Source: Flammeovirga agarivorans (lineage in GTDB: Bacteria > Bacteroidota > Bacteroidia > Cytophagales > Flammeovirgaceae). Taken from it: 64,000 nt of DNA. Position numbers and translations under genes: made by a program. The notes under the pieces are model-generated. The model ran no database searches. It was not told the DNA's origin and worked only from the letters and a program-made list of their open reading frames with translations. The stretch's first letter is position 1. Every line of letters starts with the position of its first letter. The stretch is taken from NCBI RefSeq assembly GCF_012641475.1, contig NZ_JABAIL010000001.1:1108446-1172445 (forward strand). The letters run 5' to 3'. This document shows, piece by piece, positions 18,301 to 26,474 of this stretch.

Positions 18301-18930
18301 TGTCGCCCAATCATCATTCTCGTCCATATAGGCTTTGTAGATCTTCTCCAAATAATCAACATCTGTTTTCTTATCAGGTAGTTCAGCTACGCGAGTAAAT
18401 AAAAACGATTGATGATCTTTAGTTAGTGTTATGCTATGTTCATTGGCAGGAGTGTTTACAATACCTCCCAAATGTCTTACAATAACATTGGTACCACTTT
18501 TTAAAATCTTCTTAGCATGTTTAATTCGATTCTTTAGGTAATTGATGTCCTCAATTCCATTAGGATATAAAGACGCTTGATAAAGGGCATCTTCTGCTAA
18601 GGTTAATTTTGTGAGATACAAATACCCTTCAGCTAAATAATAATAATAATCTGAGGTTTGAGCGGACGCAGATTTCTTAATACTTTTTAGTAAGTCCACA
18701 CCTTTTCCAGACTGATTTGTTTTGATATAACAAACCGCCAAGCTGTAAATATAAGACTCGTTGGTTGGATCCATTTTTACTAATGGTTCCATGTAACTTA
18801 ATGCTTCTGAATAATGATGCTCTTCGTAGGCCTTTTTTGCTAACCTTTCAAAGTTTTTATTTTCTTGAGCAATCACAACAAAAGTAAAGAGTAACAGCAG
18901 GGTAGTATATATTAGTTTTTGTAAGAACAT
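15301..18930 (-). CDS. TPR-PD40-SpoIIE transmembrane protein phosphatase
   Basis: I choose the start at 18930 (MFLQKLIYTT) because a signal peptide begins there; an upstream in-frame ATG at 18984 would add 18 residues without any signal character. Order (about 1209 residues): signal peptide, TPR repeats (~25-130), PD40/WD40-like beta-propeller repeats (~150-400, with SSQGHNSMGGYDIFRS), carboxypeptidase-regulatory-like beta-sandwich repeats (~410-780), a coiled coil (~800-880), one membrane helix (about 885-907), a second short coiled coil, and a cytoplasmic SpoIIE/PP2C phosphatase (~950-1209). Metal-binding acidic motifs SGDFYWFG, DCTGHGVPGALMSMIG and LTDGILDQ are intact. It should sense an envelope signal and dephosphorylate a cytoplasmic protein, perhaps an anti-anti-sigma or response-regulator partner, which is not encoded nearby. 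Confidence 0.88.
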   Translation of the reverse strand: MFLQKLIYTTLLLLFTFVVIAQENKNFERLAKKAYEEHHYSEALSYMEPLVKMDPTNESYIYSLAVCYIKTNQSGKGVDLLKSIKKSASAQTSDYYYYLAEGYLYLTKLTLAEDALYQASLYPNGIEDINYLKNRIKHAKKILKSGTNVIVRHLGGIVNTPANEHSITLTKDHQSFLFTRVAELPDKKTDVDYLEKIYKAYMDENDDWATPISVQELSSDGHDATVQLYDEDTKAILYRDGNLYTRTLSNGEWGPEIPLKGVNTVAQETHAYISKDHQTLIYASRGHGHHEDLDLYQTTWNPKKKQWKEPIPLKELNTPYDEDSPFLSDDGELFFSSQGHNSMGGYDIFRSVYDSIKREWTTPQNLGHPINSTSDDIYFSMYGKLGYFSSARTNSIGQLDIYQVFFFNKVRINGLVLQNDGTPFINANVRLQSESNIYETITDEKGKYSLLADLDNNFIITVEKNSNIFHEGTYAIKIGVRNNKNEENHFYVLKEKDIEDGIVDAQAPTTISVTVHNSFDFNPQLGLKQGVDMTVNKPINENKIIGNVTRNGFPVEGVNVTVNNKTYISDKNGKFSYNIKRELGIFKYPRHVSIAKEDMELESWYLEDGILHITIREKLQDVLEGIVYNEDGQPIPNKSIHILVHNKLFSTNTKSDGSFTITFPIGVRLKRNFEVTVPGRTLKSFAQERRELSQYIEMKVSNQQTISNVGFRVQDQNGNLIPNALILVDGKFTSTNDRGYTSMKVGMTFNEFEASKSLVLIHSYEVLRRSFDPLQRTLTMTVKVEEEPEENIEVSAAADPSSIKSIEQRREELSIRNDFLSVYEKTENKELIAQYEIDSLRSELTRLEDKLTQVKDSVFTAQDSSMLSMINVLRNKLEQKEQRMSQFKENNQLAHEKYQKEALMYGVSIFGLFLLIVGLMMIIRRTYLQKQKVELVKEELDNAMTQVNDQNVKITNSLRAAQTIQYAILPPMDLLESKFKKFFTLYRPKDIVSGDFYWFGEVKDIHQETHQFFACVDCTGHGVPGALMSMIGKTILQEVLDKRLSQDPAIILEMLNQRIIAYLRQQENSINDGMDIALCKLYTNKEGNPEILFAGAKSDIYIIRRKYGVLERHRGSKKSIGGKQRVGREFECNKIVLEEGDAMLMLTDGILDQNNEKNDKFGRRYFEKFVRQHIDQPIEDLGDLIEAALDVHQKTIPQRDDITVIGIEF

Positions 18931-19124
18931 TAAATAGTTTTGGTAGCAAGCTATAATTGAAATATGAGTTAACGGACGTAGCACTAAAAATTTAAAAATT
19001 GTTTAGCTTACCATCTACAATTATAAACAATTTACATATAAGTAAAAATATATGATATTGAAATAGTTCAATAATGTAAGAAATATAAGGGTTATTGTAG
19101 TAATCTTTCCAAATAATTAGATTT

Positions 19125-21332
19125 TTAGCCCAAAATTAGCTCATTTGCATAATTACCCATAAACTTCACATTTTTCGAAATTCTCATAAACTGATTAGTA
19201 ATCAAGACATAATCTGACAAGATTTTAATGAGGTGAGATTCCTTGATATTATTACTCAATTCTTCTTCTCTTTCTTTTTTGATTTGCTCAGTTTCTTCTA
19301 TCAACATTGTTAAGTGATCTGATAAATTGGGTATGATTTCGATAGGCTTCTGCTGCTCTATTCCTTCGATAATACTATTTAGTTGTTGTTGTATGTCTAT
19401 TATAAAGTTCTGTAAATCAGGTATTGGGTGTTTTTTTGAAAGTCGTTCAGCATTAGAGGCAAGGGTGGCAGTGTGAGCAAATAGCATTCTACTTGCTGCA
19501 ATAAATTCATATAAACTACTACTAGGAACTTGGTTGTTCTTTGGATCATTCAGCATAATCTGGAAGCTGACGGCAAGATTAGCATTGGCAAGTTGTGCTT
19601 TCTTTCTAGCTAATTTGTAGTTGTGTTCATCTAATTCTGAGTACCCAGTATAGACTGTTGCGACCTCTGAAAAATAGGAACAAGCAGAACGAGTGGCTTC
19701 AATAATTTTGTTATTTATCTTCTTGATTTCAAATTCTGGATAAATGAAAATACTAGTCAGAAACGCAATTATTCCACCTAATGCGGTATCTATAACCCTG
19801 TAAAGTGCAATTTTTTCTGTAAATGGAACAGAAAGTGAGATCATTAATAGGATAAAAGGAGTCAGTAACATCATCCCTAATCTATAGTCTTTGCTTAGGG
19901 TTGAAAATGTACCCACACCAAAAATCAATAAGAAAATAATATATATATGCGAAGCATTAAATGCTTTTAAAAGGATGGCAGAAATGATGATTCCAAACGT
20001 TGTTCCTATAATTCGTTGTAGCATACGCTGCTTTGTGATGGCAAACGAAGGCTTTAAAATTACAGATATAGAAAGCCATACCCAGTAACCTCTGTCTAGG
20101 TCTAAAAAGTTGGCAACAACATACCCAAGGAGCATGGCAATAGAAATACGAATTGCATGTCTAAAGTGACTAGAATTAATCGTCAAATGGTCTTTTAAAG
20201 TACCTTGATCTGTAGAAGTAATAAAATTGGGTAATATTAAACCATTTGCAAAACCCTTATTGTTGTCGTTTTTAAGGTCTGTATAAGTGGCTGTTTCACT
20301 AATTGTGCGATCAATTCTGTTGAAATTCCGAATAATATTTTTGACCTCAGCGAAGACATCAATAGGTATTACTCTGTCTTGATCATCTCTAAGTGATTCA
20401 AAAATATCCTGTACTTCTTTAAAATCATCTAAATGTCTAGGTATTTCCCCAGTAGGCTTACGTTTGGTGATATGCTTCCCGAGGTATGCCAAATTATTTC
20501 CCATATCATTAAAAATAGAAGACATCTTTGGAAGTAGGGGAGTATCCTTAAATTGTTTGGAAAGTTCTTGATAAGAATAATGTGTAGCAGATGCCTTTTC
20601 AAAAATATCTGTGGAGGCTCTTAATAGTAGTATTAAAGATCGTCCTAATGGAGTGGCCCCCTGTAAAGCTGATCGTTGTGTGAGTAACAACGTTCTTACT
20701 TCTTCTTGTTTATGGTCAATTTGAGTTTGCAATTGAAACAACTTGTTCTGTGCATCATTAGAAATATCACCATTAAACAGAGAGGCTTTTATTTTGAAGT
20801 ACTGAGACATCAATACATAACATTCTCCTAATAGTTTTTCGATGCTTGCATAGGGGCGGATTTGCCAAAGTACCAATGAATTTAAACTATACCATAATCC
20901 TCCTGCTAAAAGATAAAGAGCTAGCGAAGGAAGGTCACTTATTGGCTCTCCAAAACCAACACCTAAACTTATGGCAATAAGTACACTATTACCAATCATT
21001 GTCGCTCGGTTACCAAAAATGCTAATAATTGCAGAGGCAAAAGAAATGATTGTTAGGTATAATGCCGCGATGATTGGCCATTGTATGCATATTGCCATTC
21101 CGATAGCGGCAATAGTATTGAGGAAGGATCCTCCAATAAGTCCTTTTGCTTTCTCAGACCATGTACCGGGTGAATCAGATAAACCAACACATAAAGCACC
21201 AATAGCAACAATGGTTCCTGTACCAATTCTTTGAAATAGTAGACCAATGACAAGTGGGAGAACGATACTCCAAGTCATTCTTAGTCCATTAGAAAAATTT
21301 ATGCTGCGTAAGTAAGTACTAATATGGTTCAT
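19125..21332 (-). CDS. FUSC/YccS-like integral membrane protein
   Basis: The start at 21332 (MNHISTYLRS) is preferred over 21365. The ~735-residue protein has two halves, each with a bundle of hydrophobic helices (about 20-160 and 395-530) followed by a helical cytoplasmic domain. The motif DRGYWVWLSISVILKPSF in the second half is characteristic of the FUSC (fusaric acid resistance) / YccS family, as is HAIRISIAMLLGYVVA. Relatives are proposed exporters of aromatic acids (AaeB) or related compounds. No membrane-fusion protein or outer-membrane channel is adjacent, so a drug-efflux role is not supported by context. Confidence 0.88.
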   Translation of the reverse strand: MNHISTYLRSINFSNGLRMTWSIVLPLVIGLLFQRIGTGTIVAIGALCVGLSDSPGTWSEKAKGLIGGSFLNTIAAIGMAICIQWPIIAALYLTIISFASAIISIFGNRATMIGNSVLIAISLGVGFGEPISDLPSLALYLLAGGLWYSLNSLVLWQIRPYASIEKLLGECYVLMSQYFKIKASLFNGDISNDAQNKLFQLQTQIDHKQEEVRTLLLTQRSALQGATPLGRSLILLLRASTDIFEKASATHYSYQELSKQFKDTPLLPKMSSIFNDMGNNLAYLGKHITKRKPTGEIPRHLDDFKEVQDIFESLRDDQDRVIPIDVFAEVKNIIRNFNRIDRTISETATYTDLKNDNNKGFANGLILPNFITSTDQGTLKDHLTINSSHFRHAIRISIAMLLGYVVANFLDLDRGYWVWLSISVILKPSFAITKQRMLQRIIGTTFGIIISAILLKAFNASHIYIIFLLIFGVGTFSTLSKDYRLGMMLLTPFILLMISLSVPFTEKIALYRVIDTALGGIIAFLTSIFIYPEFEIKKINNKIIEATRSACSYFSEVATVYTGYSELDEHNYKLARKKAQLANANLAVSFQIMLNDPKNNQVPSSSLYEFIAASRMLFAHTATLASNAERLSKKHPIPDLQNFIIDIQQQLNSIIEGIEQQKPIEIIPNLSDHLTMLIEETEQIKKEREEELSNNIKESHLIKILSDYVLITNQFMRISKNVKFMGNYANELILG

Positions 21333-21510
21333 ATATGGAATTGATAAAGCAGAACAAAAGTACAAAAGTATTCTGCCTTTAAGATTTACTAAAATGAAAA
21401 ATTGTTAATAATCTTGATGAATTTTACAGCTATTTAATATAGTGAATCTTAATCATTTAGCTTACAGTATTTTATAGTTATAGATCCTTAAAATCAATCA
21501 ATGAATATTT

Positions 21511-21565
21511 TTGCGATAAAGTTGCAAAAGCAAAATAATTGATCGTAATTGCGACCATATTGCAA
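21511..21565. promoter_or_regulatory. Duplicated TTGCGA-N5-TTGCAA operator-like site
   Basis: TTGCGATAAAGTTGCAA (21511-21527) and TTGCGACCATATTGCAA (21549-21565) share both hexamers at identical 11-bp spacing, with 38 bp between the copies. They lie 20-75 bp before the start of a His-rich lipoprotein. TTGCAA is self-palindromic. I infer a dimeric regulator, perhaps a metal-responsive one. Confidence 0.55.
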
Positions 21566-21585
21566 GAACATCAAATTTACAAACA

Positions 21586-22131
21586 ATGAAATTCGTTAAT
21601 TTATTAGCAATCTTATCTATCCTAGCATTTGCATCATGTAACAATGATGACAACGAGTCAAACCCTTTACCGACAATTGAAGATTACACAATTGAGCATG
21701 CAGAGGAACATTCACATGAAAGAGCATCTAGCGAGGATGAAGGTGAAACTGTAGTAGCTCCAGGTGAGGAGTTAGCTGTGACTGCAAAATTATCTGGTAA
21801 TAAACTAAGTTATGTACAAATTGACATTCACTGGGGTGAAGGTCATGACCACGATAGAGTAAAAAGTACTGATGACGGTGAGTGGAGCCAAAAAATCACT
21901 TACTGGTTTGGTAAAACTGAAGAAGATGCTGGACCAAACGATATCATCTTATCATCTGTTAATCCTGATTCTTGGCCATTTGATGCACACATCGATGTTC
22001 CTGAAGAGGTAGATGGTGTTGAAACAAAAGCAGGAGACTACCACTTTGTAATGTATTTAGTTGATTTAGAAGGTCAACAAACTACTCAAGCACTTACGGT
22101 AGAAGTACACCACGAAGATCATGATCACTAA
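21586..22131 (+). CDS. His-rich DUF4625-like lipoprotein
   Basis: A 181-residue lipoprotein with signal MKFVNLLAILSILAFASC (Cys18). A His/Glu-rich linker follows (EHAEEHSHERASSEDEG). The body is one Ig-like beta-sandwich similar to the DUF4625 domain, and the C-terminus is VHHEDHDH. The clustered His and acidic residues (also HWGEGHDHDR) suggest binding of zinc, copper or nickel at the outer membrane. The duplicated TTGCRA operator upstream would fit metal-responsive control. No TonB receptor is adjacent. Domain call is from memory of family style; metal binding is inference. Confidence 0.75.
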   Translation: MKFVNLLAILSILAFASCNNDDNESNPLPTIEDYTIEHAEEHSHERASSEDEGETVVAPGEELAVTAKLSGNKLSYVQIDIHWGEGHDHDRVKSTDDGEWSQKITYWFGKTEEDAGPNDIILSSVNPDSWPFDAHIDVPEEVDGVETKAGDYHFVMYLVDLEGQQTTQALTVEVHHEDHDH

Positions 22132-22158
22132 AATTTACTAGTGATTTAAAAGATATAG

Positions 22159-22197
22159 AAAAGCCTTTCTGCAGTTTAGATGTGGAAAGGCTTTTTT
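22159..22197 (+). terminator. Terminator of the His-rich lipoprotein gene
   Basis: 11-bp perfect stem AAAAGCCTTTC / GAAAGGCTTTT (22159-22169 with 22185-22195) followed by further T. Confidence 0.85.
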
Positions 22198-22300
22198 CGT
22201 CAACGAATCTTAAATAAAGTAACGGTGTTCACTAAAGTGTCGTTAGGAAAATAGATTTTATACAATCAATTTTTTTATTTCGATTTTTTAGAAATCTGTT

Positions 22301-23758
22301 ATGATTTTCAACTCGCTAGAATTTGCTATTTTCTTACCCATAGTATTTCTCCTTTATTGGTTCGTACTCAATAAGAATTTAAAGCTTCAGAATTTATTTA
22401 TAGTAATTGTCAGCTATATATTTTATGGTTGGTGGGATTGGCGATTTTTGTTTTTAATTGCCTTTAGTTCATTAGTGGATTTCTTTATTGGAGTCCAACT
22501 TTCTAAAACGGATACTCCAAAACTCAGAAAATTATTGATGGGCATTAGCTTGTCAGTCAATTTAGGCTTTCTAGGTTTCTTCAAGTACTTCAATTTCTTT
22601 ATTGATAGTTTCGCATCAACTTTTACATTTTTTGGAATACCGTTTTCTCCGACCCATTTAAATATTTTATTGCCTGTAGGGATTAGCTTCTATACTTTCC
22701 AAACGTTAAGTTACTCTATAGATGTTTATCGAAGACAGCTTGAGCCTACAAAGGATATTATTGCATTTCTTGCTTTTGTGAGTTTCTTCCCACAATTAGT
22801 AGCTGGCCCTATTGAGAGAGCAACGCATTTATTGCCACAATTCAATAAGAAACGAGAGTTCAATTATGCGTTGTCAGTAGATGGATTAAAACAAATTTTA
22901 TGGGGATTAGCTAAGAAAATTATTATTGCGGATAATGCTGCAGAATTTGCCAATCTTATTTTTAATAACGCCGATCAATATCCTGGTAGTGTTAAGTTAA
23001 TAGGTGCAATATTCTTCTCATTACAGATTTATGGTGACTTCTCAGGGTATTCAGATATCGCAATTGGTACTTCCAAGTTATTCGGATTTGACCTAATGCA
23101 AAACTTTGCTTTTCCTTATTTTTCTAGAGATATCGCAGAGTTCTGGAGAAGGTGGCATATTTCTTTAAATACATGGTTTAGAGATTATTTATACATTCCC
23201 TTAGGTGGAAGTAGAGGTGGGTTATCTAAGAAAGTCAGAAATACTTTTATTATTTTCTTGGTCAGTGGCTTCTGGCATGGAGCAAATTGGACCTTTATTG
23301 TATGGGGAGGATTAAATGCATTATACTTTTTACCTCTTTTACTAGCGAAAAAGAATAGAAATAATATTGGAGTTGTTGCTGAAGATAGAGTATTCCCCAA
23401 TGCTCAAGAAGTTTTCCAGATGCTTAGAACATACTTGTTAGTAGTATTAGCATGGATTTTCTTTAGAGCTGAAAGTGTTCCTCATGCCATATCGTTTATT
23501 GATGGAATCTTCTCTACTTCTTTCTTTACTTTTCCATCGGCTACTTACTTTGCAGGTCAGAATTTATCCATCTATACAATGGTGGCGTGTATTATCGTAT
23601 TCTTTGTGATTGAATGGGCCGGTAGAAGAAATATTTATGCAATTCAGCATTTCAATTTAGGTCACGTGACCGTAAAGTGGAGTTTCTACTATTCTTTAAT
23701 CTTCTGTATTTTCCTATTTATGGGGAATGAGCAAGACTTTATCTATTTCCAATTTTAA
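22301..23758 (+). CDS. MBOAT family O-acyltransferase (AlgI-like)
   Basis: A 485-residue polytopic protein of the membrane-bound O-acyltransferase family. It should carry acyl groups, usually acetyl, across the inner membrane onto an exported polysaccharide. Seen are about 10-12 hydrophobic helices, PVGISFYTFQTLSYSIDVYR, FPQLVAGPIERA, the EFWRRWHISLNTWFRDYLYI block and the catalytic His (about 326) in SGFWHGANWTFIVWGG. These match AlgI/DltB-type members. The next gene, 6 bp downstream, encodes a membrane-anchored SGNH-like protein, the usual partner that completes transfer. The acceptor glycan is not identifiable from context. Confidence 0.93.
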   Translation: MIFNSLEFAIFLPIVFLLYWFVLNKNLKLQNLFIVIVSYIFYGWWDWRFLFLIAFSSLVDFFIGVQLSKTDTPKLRKLLMGISLSVNLGFLGFFKYFNFFIDSFASTFTFFGIPFSPTHLNILLPVGISFYTFQTLSYSIDVYRRQLEPTKDIIAFLAFVSFFPQLVAGPIERATHLLPQFNKKREFNYALSVDGLKQILWGLAKKIIIADNAAEFANLIFNNADQYPGSVKLIGAIFFSLQIYGDFSGYSDIAIGTSKLFGFDLMQNFAFPYFSRDIAEFWRRWHISLNTWFRDYLYIPLGGSRGGLSKKVRNTFIIFLVSGFWHGANWTFIVWGGLNALYFLPLLLAKKNRNNIGVVAEDRVFPNAQEVFQMLRTYLLVVLAWIFFRAESVPHAISFIDGIFSTSFFTFPSATYFAGQNLSIYTMVACIIVFFVIEWAGRRNIYAIQHFNLGHVTVKWSFYYSLIFCIFLFMGNEQDFIYFQF

Positions 23759-23764
23759 CCCATT

Positions 23765-24703
23765 ATGAAACTATTTAGCTTAAAAGTATTTCTTTTTCTA
23801 TTACCCATCTTTATCATGATGTTTTCAGAAGAGTATATGTTAAGACGTATTCCTAATGATTACACAAAAAAAAGAGAGGTGATGTTGGATAAAGAACAGG
23901 AGTTTCAAGTATTGTCACTTGGAAGCTCTCATACATATTATGGGGTTGATCCTCAATACTTCGATTTAGCTACTTTTAATGCAAGTCATATTTCTCAATC
24001 TGTAGATGTTGATTACATACTTGTTCATGAGTATTTAAAAAATAAGAAATCGATTAAATATGTCACATTACCGATCGACTATCAGTCTCTTTTTAGAAGG
24101 TTGAGTAAAGGCTCTACAAACTGGAGAATGAAAAACTATGTATTGTATTATGATCTAGCAGAGGTCGATAACTTTAAGAACAACTTTGAAATTATGAACT
24201 TTAATTACAAAGTGTCTTTAAGCAGACTCTTTAATTATTATGTAAGAGGGAAAGATGAAGTCACGTCAGACCAAAAAGGTTTTGCTCACATTCATGTTTC
24301 CAATAAAAGTGACCTTCAATTAGAAGAAGAGTTGAGAGCTTCAGCAATCAAAACAGCAAAACGCCATACAGCGGCTTCTGATGAACATTTCGAGTATAAT
24401 ACACAGGTGTTGAGAGATTTAGCTAAAGAATTAAAAAAACAGGATATCACTTTAGTGTTGTATACTTCTCCATGTCATTCTTCTTATGTAGAATTATTGG
24501 ATGAAAACCAGTTGTCTAAAACATTAGACTTTGCTAACTCATTTGCAGGTGAATATGATAATATCCATTATGTCAATTACCTTCAAAACCCAATTTTTAA
24601 AACAAGAGATTTTAGTGATTCAGACCATTTAAATGAGGAAGGAGCACATAAATTATCAGTATTATTAAATCAGGAAATCAATAAGCTGGAAAAAGCTATA
24701 TAA
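23765..24703 (+). CDS. SGNH hydrolase-like protein, partner of MBOAT acyltransferase
   Basis: 312 residues with an N-terminal membrane anchor (about 5-20). The Ser of LSLGSSHTYYGVDP (near residue 55) fits the SGNH block I nucleophile. The FSDSDHLNEEGAHKLS segment near 285 supplies the Asp-x-x-His pair (D-x-D-H-L). The fold resembles AlgJ/AlgX/DltD-type partners of MBOAT acyltransferases, which take acyl groups on the periplasmic side and place them on a polymer. Only 6 bp separate it from the MBOAT gene, and a hairpin just past its end closes this two-gene operon. The end overlaps by 8 bp the convergent di-haem gene. Confidence 0.8.
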   Translation: MKLFSLKVFLFLLPIFIMMFSEEYMLRRIPNDYTKKREVMLDKEQEFQVLSLGSSHTYYGVDPQYFDLATFNASHISQSVDVDYILVHEYLKNKKSIKYVTLPIDYQSLFRRLSKGSTNWRMKNYVLYYDLAEVDNFKNNFEIMNFNYKVSLSRLFNYYVRGKDEVTSDQKGFAHIHVSNKSDLQLEEELRASAIKTAKRHTAASDEHFEYNTQVLRDLAKELKKQDITLVLYTSPCHSSYVELLDENQLSKTLDFANSFAGEYDNIHYVNYLQNPIFKTRDFSDSDHLNEEGAHKLSVLLNQEINKLEKAI

Positions 24704-25712
24704 TATCGGTTTGTAAAAACGAAGAATCCATTAGAGTCCATAAAAAGGCTTTAATGGATTTTTTATCATTCTCTTTTAATGGAATGCCATTAATCAATGT
24801 GGAGTCTGTTGATTTAGAAATCAATATGCCTTTCTCGTAATGATCAAACACATCTTCAATGTCTTTAAATCTACCATCATGCATATACGGAGCAGAGGCA
24901 AAGATATTTCTTAGGGTAGGGGTTTTATATTTTCCCATGTCTTCCTCTTTTAATGTAATTCTAGCTCTACCTTGAAATAAACCCTCTAATGTGTCAGAAA
25001 AGACGGTGTCTAACCCATTATTATGGTAATCAAAGTCTGTAAAAAAAGGAGGAGTATGGCAACTACTACAATGGTTATTAAAAGCAATTTGACCTTCTTT
25101 TTCTAATGGAGTAAATTGATATTTACCTTGTAACTGTAAATCATAATTGCTTTGATTACTGATAAGTGACCTGCAATATTGTGCTAGTGCTCTAACCAAA
25201 TGAGCACTTTTAATTTCTTGTATCCCATAGGCAGAAGTGAACCTCTCTTTGTATTCTTGTGATGCATTCAAATAGTTTACCACCTCTTTTAAGTCAGCAG
25301 ACATTTCATTTTCATGAAGTAGTGGTCCATAAATTAAAGATTCAATGTTTTTGGCACCACCTTCCCAAAACCACCCTTTGGCCCAAGCTATATTGATTAA
25401 TGGGGGAGTGTTTCTATGTAGTTTCTTCCCTGAAGCCCCGTTGTGGCTAACTGCTACATTCTCTCCAAAATTATAGGCTGAAAGATGGCAAGTGCCACAT
25501 GAAATGTTTTTTCCCTTGGATAAGTTCGTATCATGAAAAAGCAGCTTTCCAAGAGCTACACGATCTTCCTTCATAGAATTCCTCTCAGGAGCAGGGATAT
25601 TTTCATATGAAATGACAGAAGCTTGTGATTTACTCTTTTCTGAGGAATCACAAGCTTCAAATATTAAGCTACAAACGGAGAGGAGAATTACTGTGCAATA
25701 ATATCTTTCCAT
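24696..25712 (-). CDS. Di-haem cytochrome c peroxidase/MauG family lipoprotein, MbnH-like
   Basis: 338 residues with lipobox-like FEAC (Cys21) and two c-type haem motifs, CGTCH (72-76) and CSSCH (215-219). The layout is that of the CcpA/MauG family (KLLFHDTNLS, NTPPLINIAW, and KTPTLRNIFASAPYMHDG near the end). Members reduce peroxide or oxidise residues of partner proteins. The upstream overlapping gene encodes an MbnP-like protein. In methanotrophs MbnH oxidises a Trp of MbnP to kynurenine, making a copper site, so that partnership is the likeliest role. The first ~25 bp overlap the end of the mbnP-like gene, showing co-transcription and coupled translation. Confidence 0.9.
   Translation of the reverse strand: MERYYCTVILLSVCSLIFEACDSSEKSKSQASVISYENIPAPERNSMKEDRVALGKLLFHDTNLSKGKNISCGTCHLSAYNFGENVAVSHNGASGKKLHRNTPPLINIAWAKGWFWEGGAKNIESLIYGPLLHENEMSADLKEVVNYLNASQEYKERFTSAYGIQEIKSAHLVRALAQYCRSLISNQSNYDLQLQGKYQFTPLEKEGQIAFNNHCSSCHTPPFFTDFDYHNNGLDTVFSDTLEGLFQGRARITLKEEDMGKYKTPTLRNIFASAPYMHDGRFKDIEDVFDHYEKGILISKSTDSTLINGIPLKENDKKSIKAFLWTLMDSSFLQTDII
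24725..24764 (+). terminator. Terminator of the MBOAT/SGNH operon
   Basis: Stem AATCCATTA / TAATGGATT (24725-24733 with 24752-24760) followed by a T-run, located inside the 3' end of the convergent cytochrome gene. Confidence 0.6.
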
Positions 25713-26473
25713 ACGAACATCTGAGCATAATTGTCGGCGATTTTTTGAGTATTAGGACCAAACATTGTGTCTTGGTCTGTATCATCATTTAGGTCAATGA
25801 AATTTGTTTTTCTTTGATCTTCCGGTAAACCATATTCTGATTTATCACCAAAGACAAAATCTACATTAACATCTAATTCAATAACAATATTGGGAGTACT
25901 ACCAAGGTTTAATTCTTCGTCACTAAACTTTACAGTCCTGTAATTAGCATCACCTCCGATATGGTAGGTTAAGCCTTTCGTCGCTACACTATCTACTAAG
26001 TGTATGCCTTCAAGAAGCATAAATTTATATCCTGTATTCCAGTTCCAAGCCATTCCATTGGCAGGGTCTAGATCGCCCACTTGGTCTGTATTGTAATTGG
26101 CGGCATTGTCCACACCTACAGAAAATTGGAGCTCAGAATATGCTTGATTCGGTAATCCTGTAATTACAATAGAAGTATCGCTTTGTTCAATTACTTCTAA
26201 TAAGTGATAACTGTCTTTTACCTTATAGAAATTAGTACCTGATGTATCTCTTAAAGTAATATTAGAAATGTACATCCTGAAATCACTAAGTGTATAGTTT
26301 TGGCCTAGTGCATTGATGTATTGTCTGTTGTATTCTAGTGGAGCCCTATCATGTAAGAAGTTGAATTGTATGGTAATAGCACCTGTACCATCAACATCAA
26401 AGTTTTCCTTGTATGTATCACAAGAGGTTAAAAAAATAAGGCTAAAAAATAAGAGTAATAACGTATTCTTCAT
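25688..26473 (-). CDS. MbnP-like copper-binding lipoprotein
   Basis: 261 residues with signal and lipobox LTSC (Cys18). The sequence follows the MbnP family pattern closely: FRMYISNITL (65-74), YHLLEV (89-94), SVGVDNAAN (118-126), DLDPANGMAWNWNTGYKF (134-151) and LTYHIGG (168-174). In characterised MbnP one Trp becomes kynurenine through its di-haem partner MbnH and then helps bind copper(I). The Trp pair W143/W145 lies in a segment I recall as conserved in the family. An MbnH-like gene overlaps its 3' end. No methanobactin biosynthesis gene is in the window, so this is a stand-alone MbnP/MbnH pair. Family call is strong; the modified Trp is not established here. Confidence 0.85.
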   Translation of the reverse strand: MKNTLLLLFFSLIFLTSCDTYKENFDVDGTGAITIQFNFLHDRAPLEYNRQYINALGQNYTLSDFRMYISNITLRDTSGTNFYKVKDSYHLLEVIEQSDTSIVITGLPNQAYSELQFSVGVDNAANYNTDQVGDLDPANGMAWNWNTGYKFMLLEGIHLVDSVATKGLTYHIGGDANYRTVKFSDEELNLGSTPNIVIELDVNVDFVFGDKSEYGLPEDQRKTNFIDLNDDTDQDTMFGPNTQKIADNYAQMFVWKDIIAQ

Positions 26474-26474
26474 T

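Noticed and set aside
18931..18984. N-terminal extension of the SpoIIE phosphatase
   Set aside because: The upstream 18 codons would bury the signal peptide; the ATG at 18930 gives a normal signal sequence.
24696..26473. Methanobactin biosynthesis operon
   Set aside because: Only the MbnP/MbnH-like pair is present. No small precursor peptide with paired cysteines and no MbnB/MbnC-like genes were found beside it.
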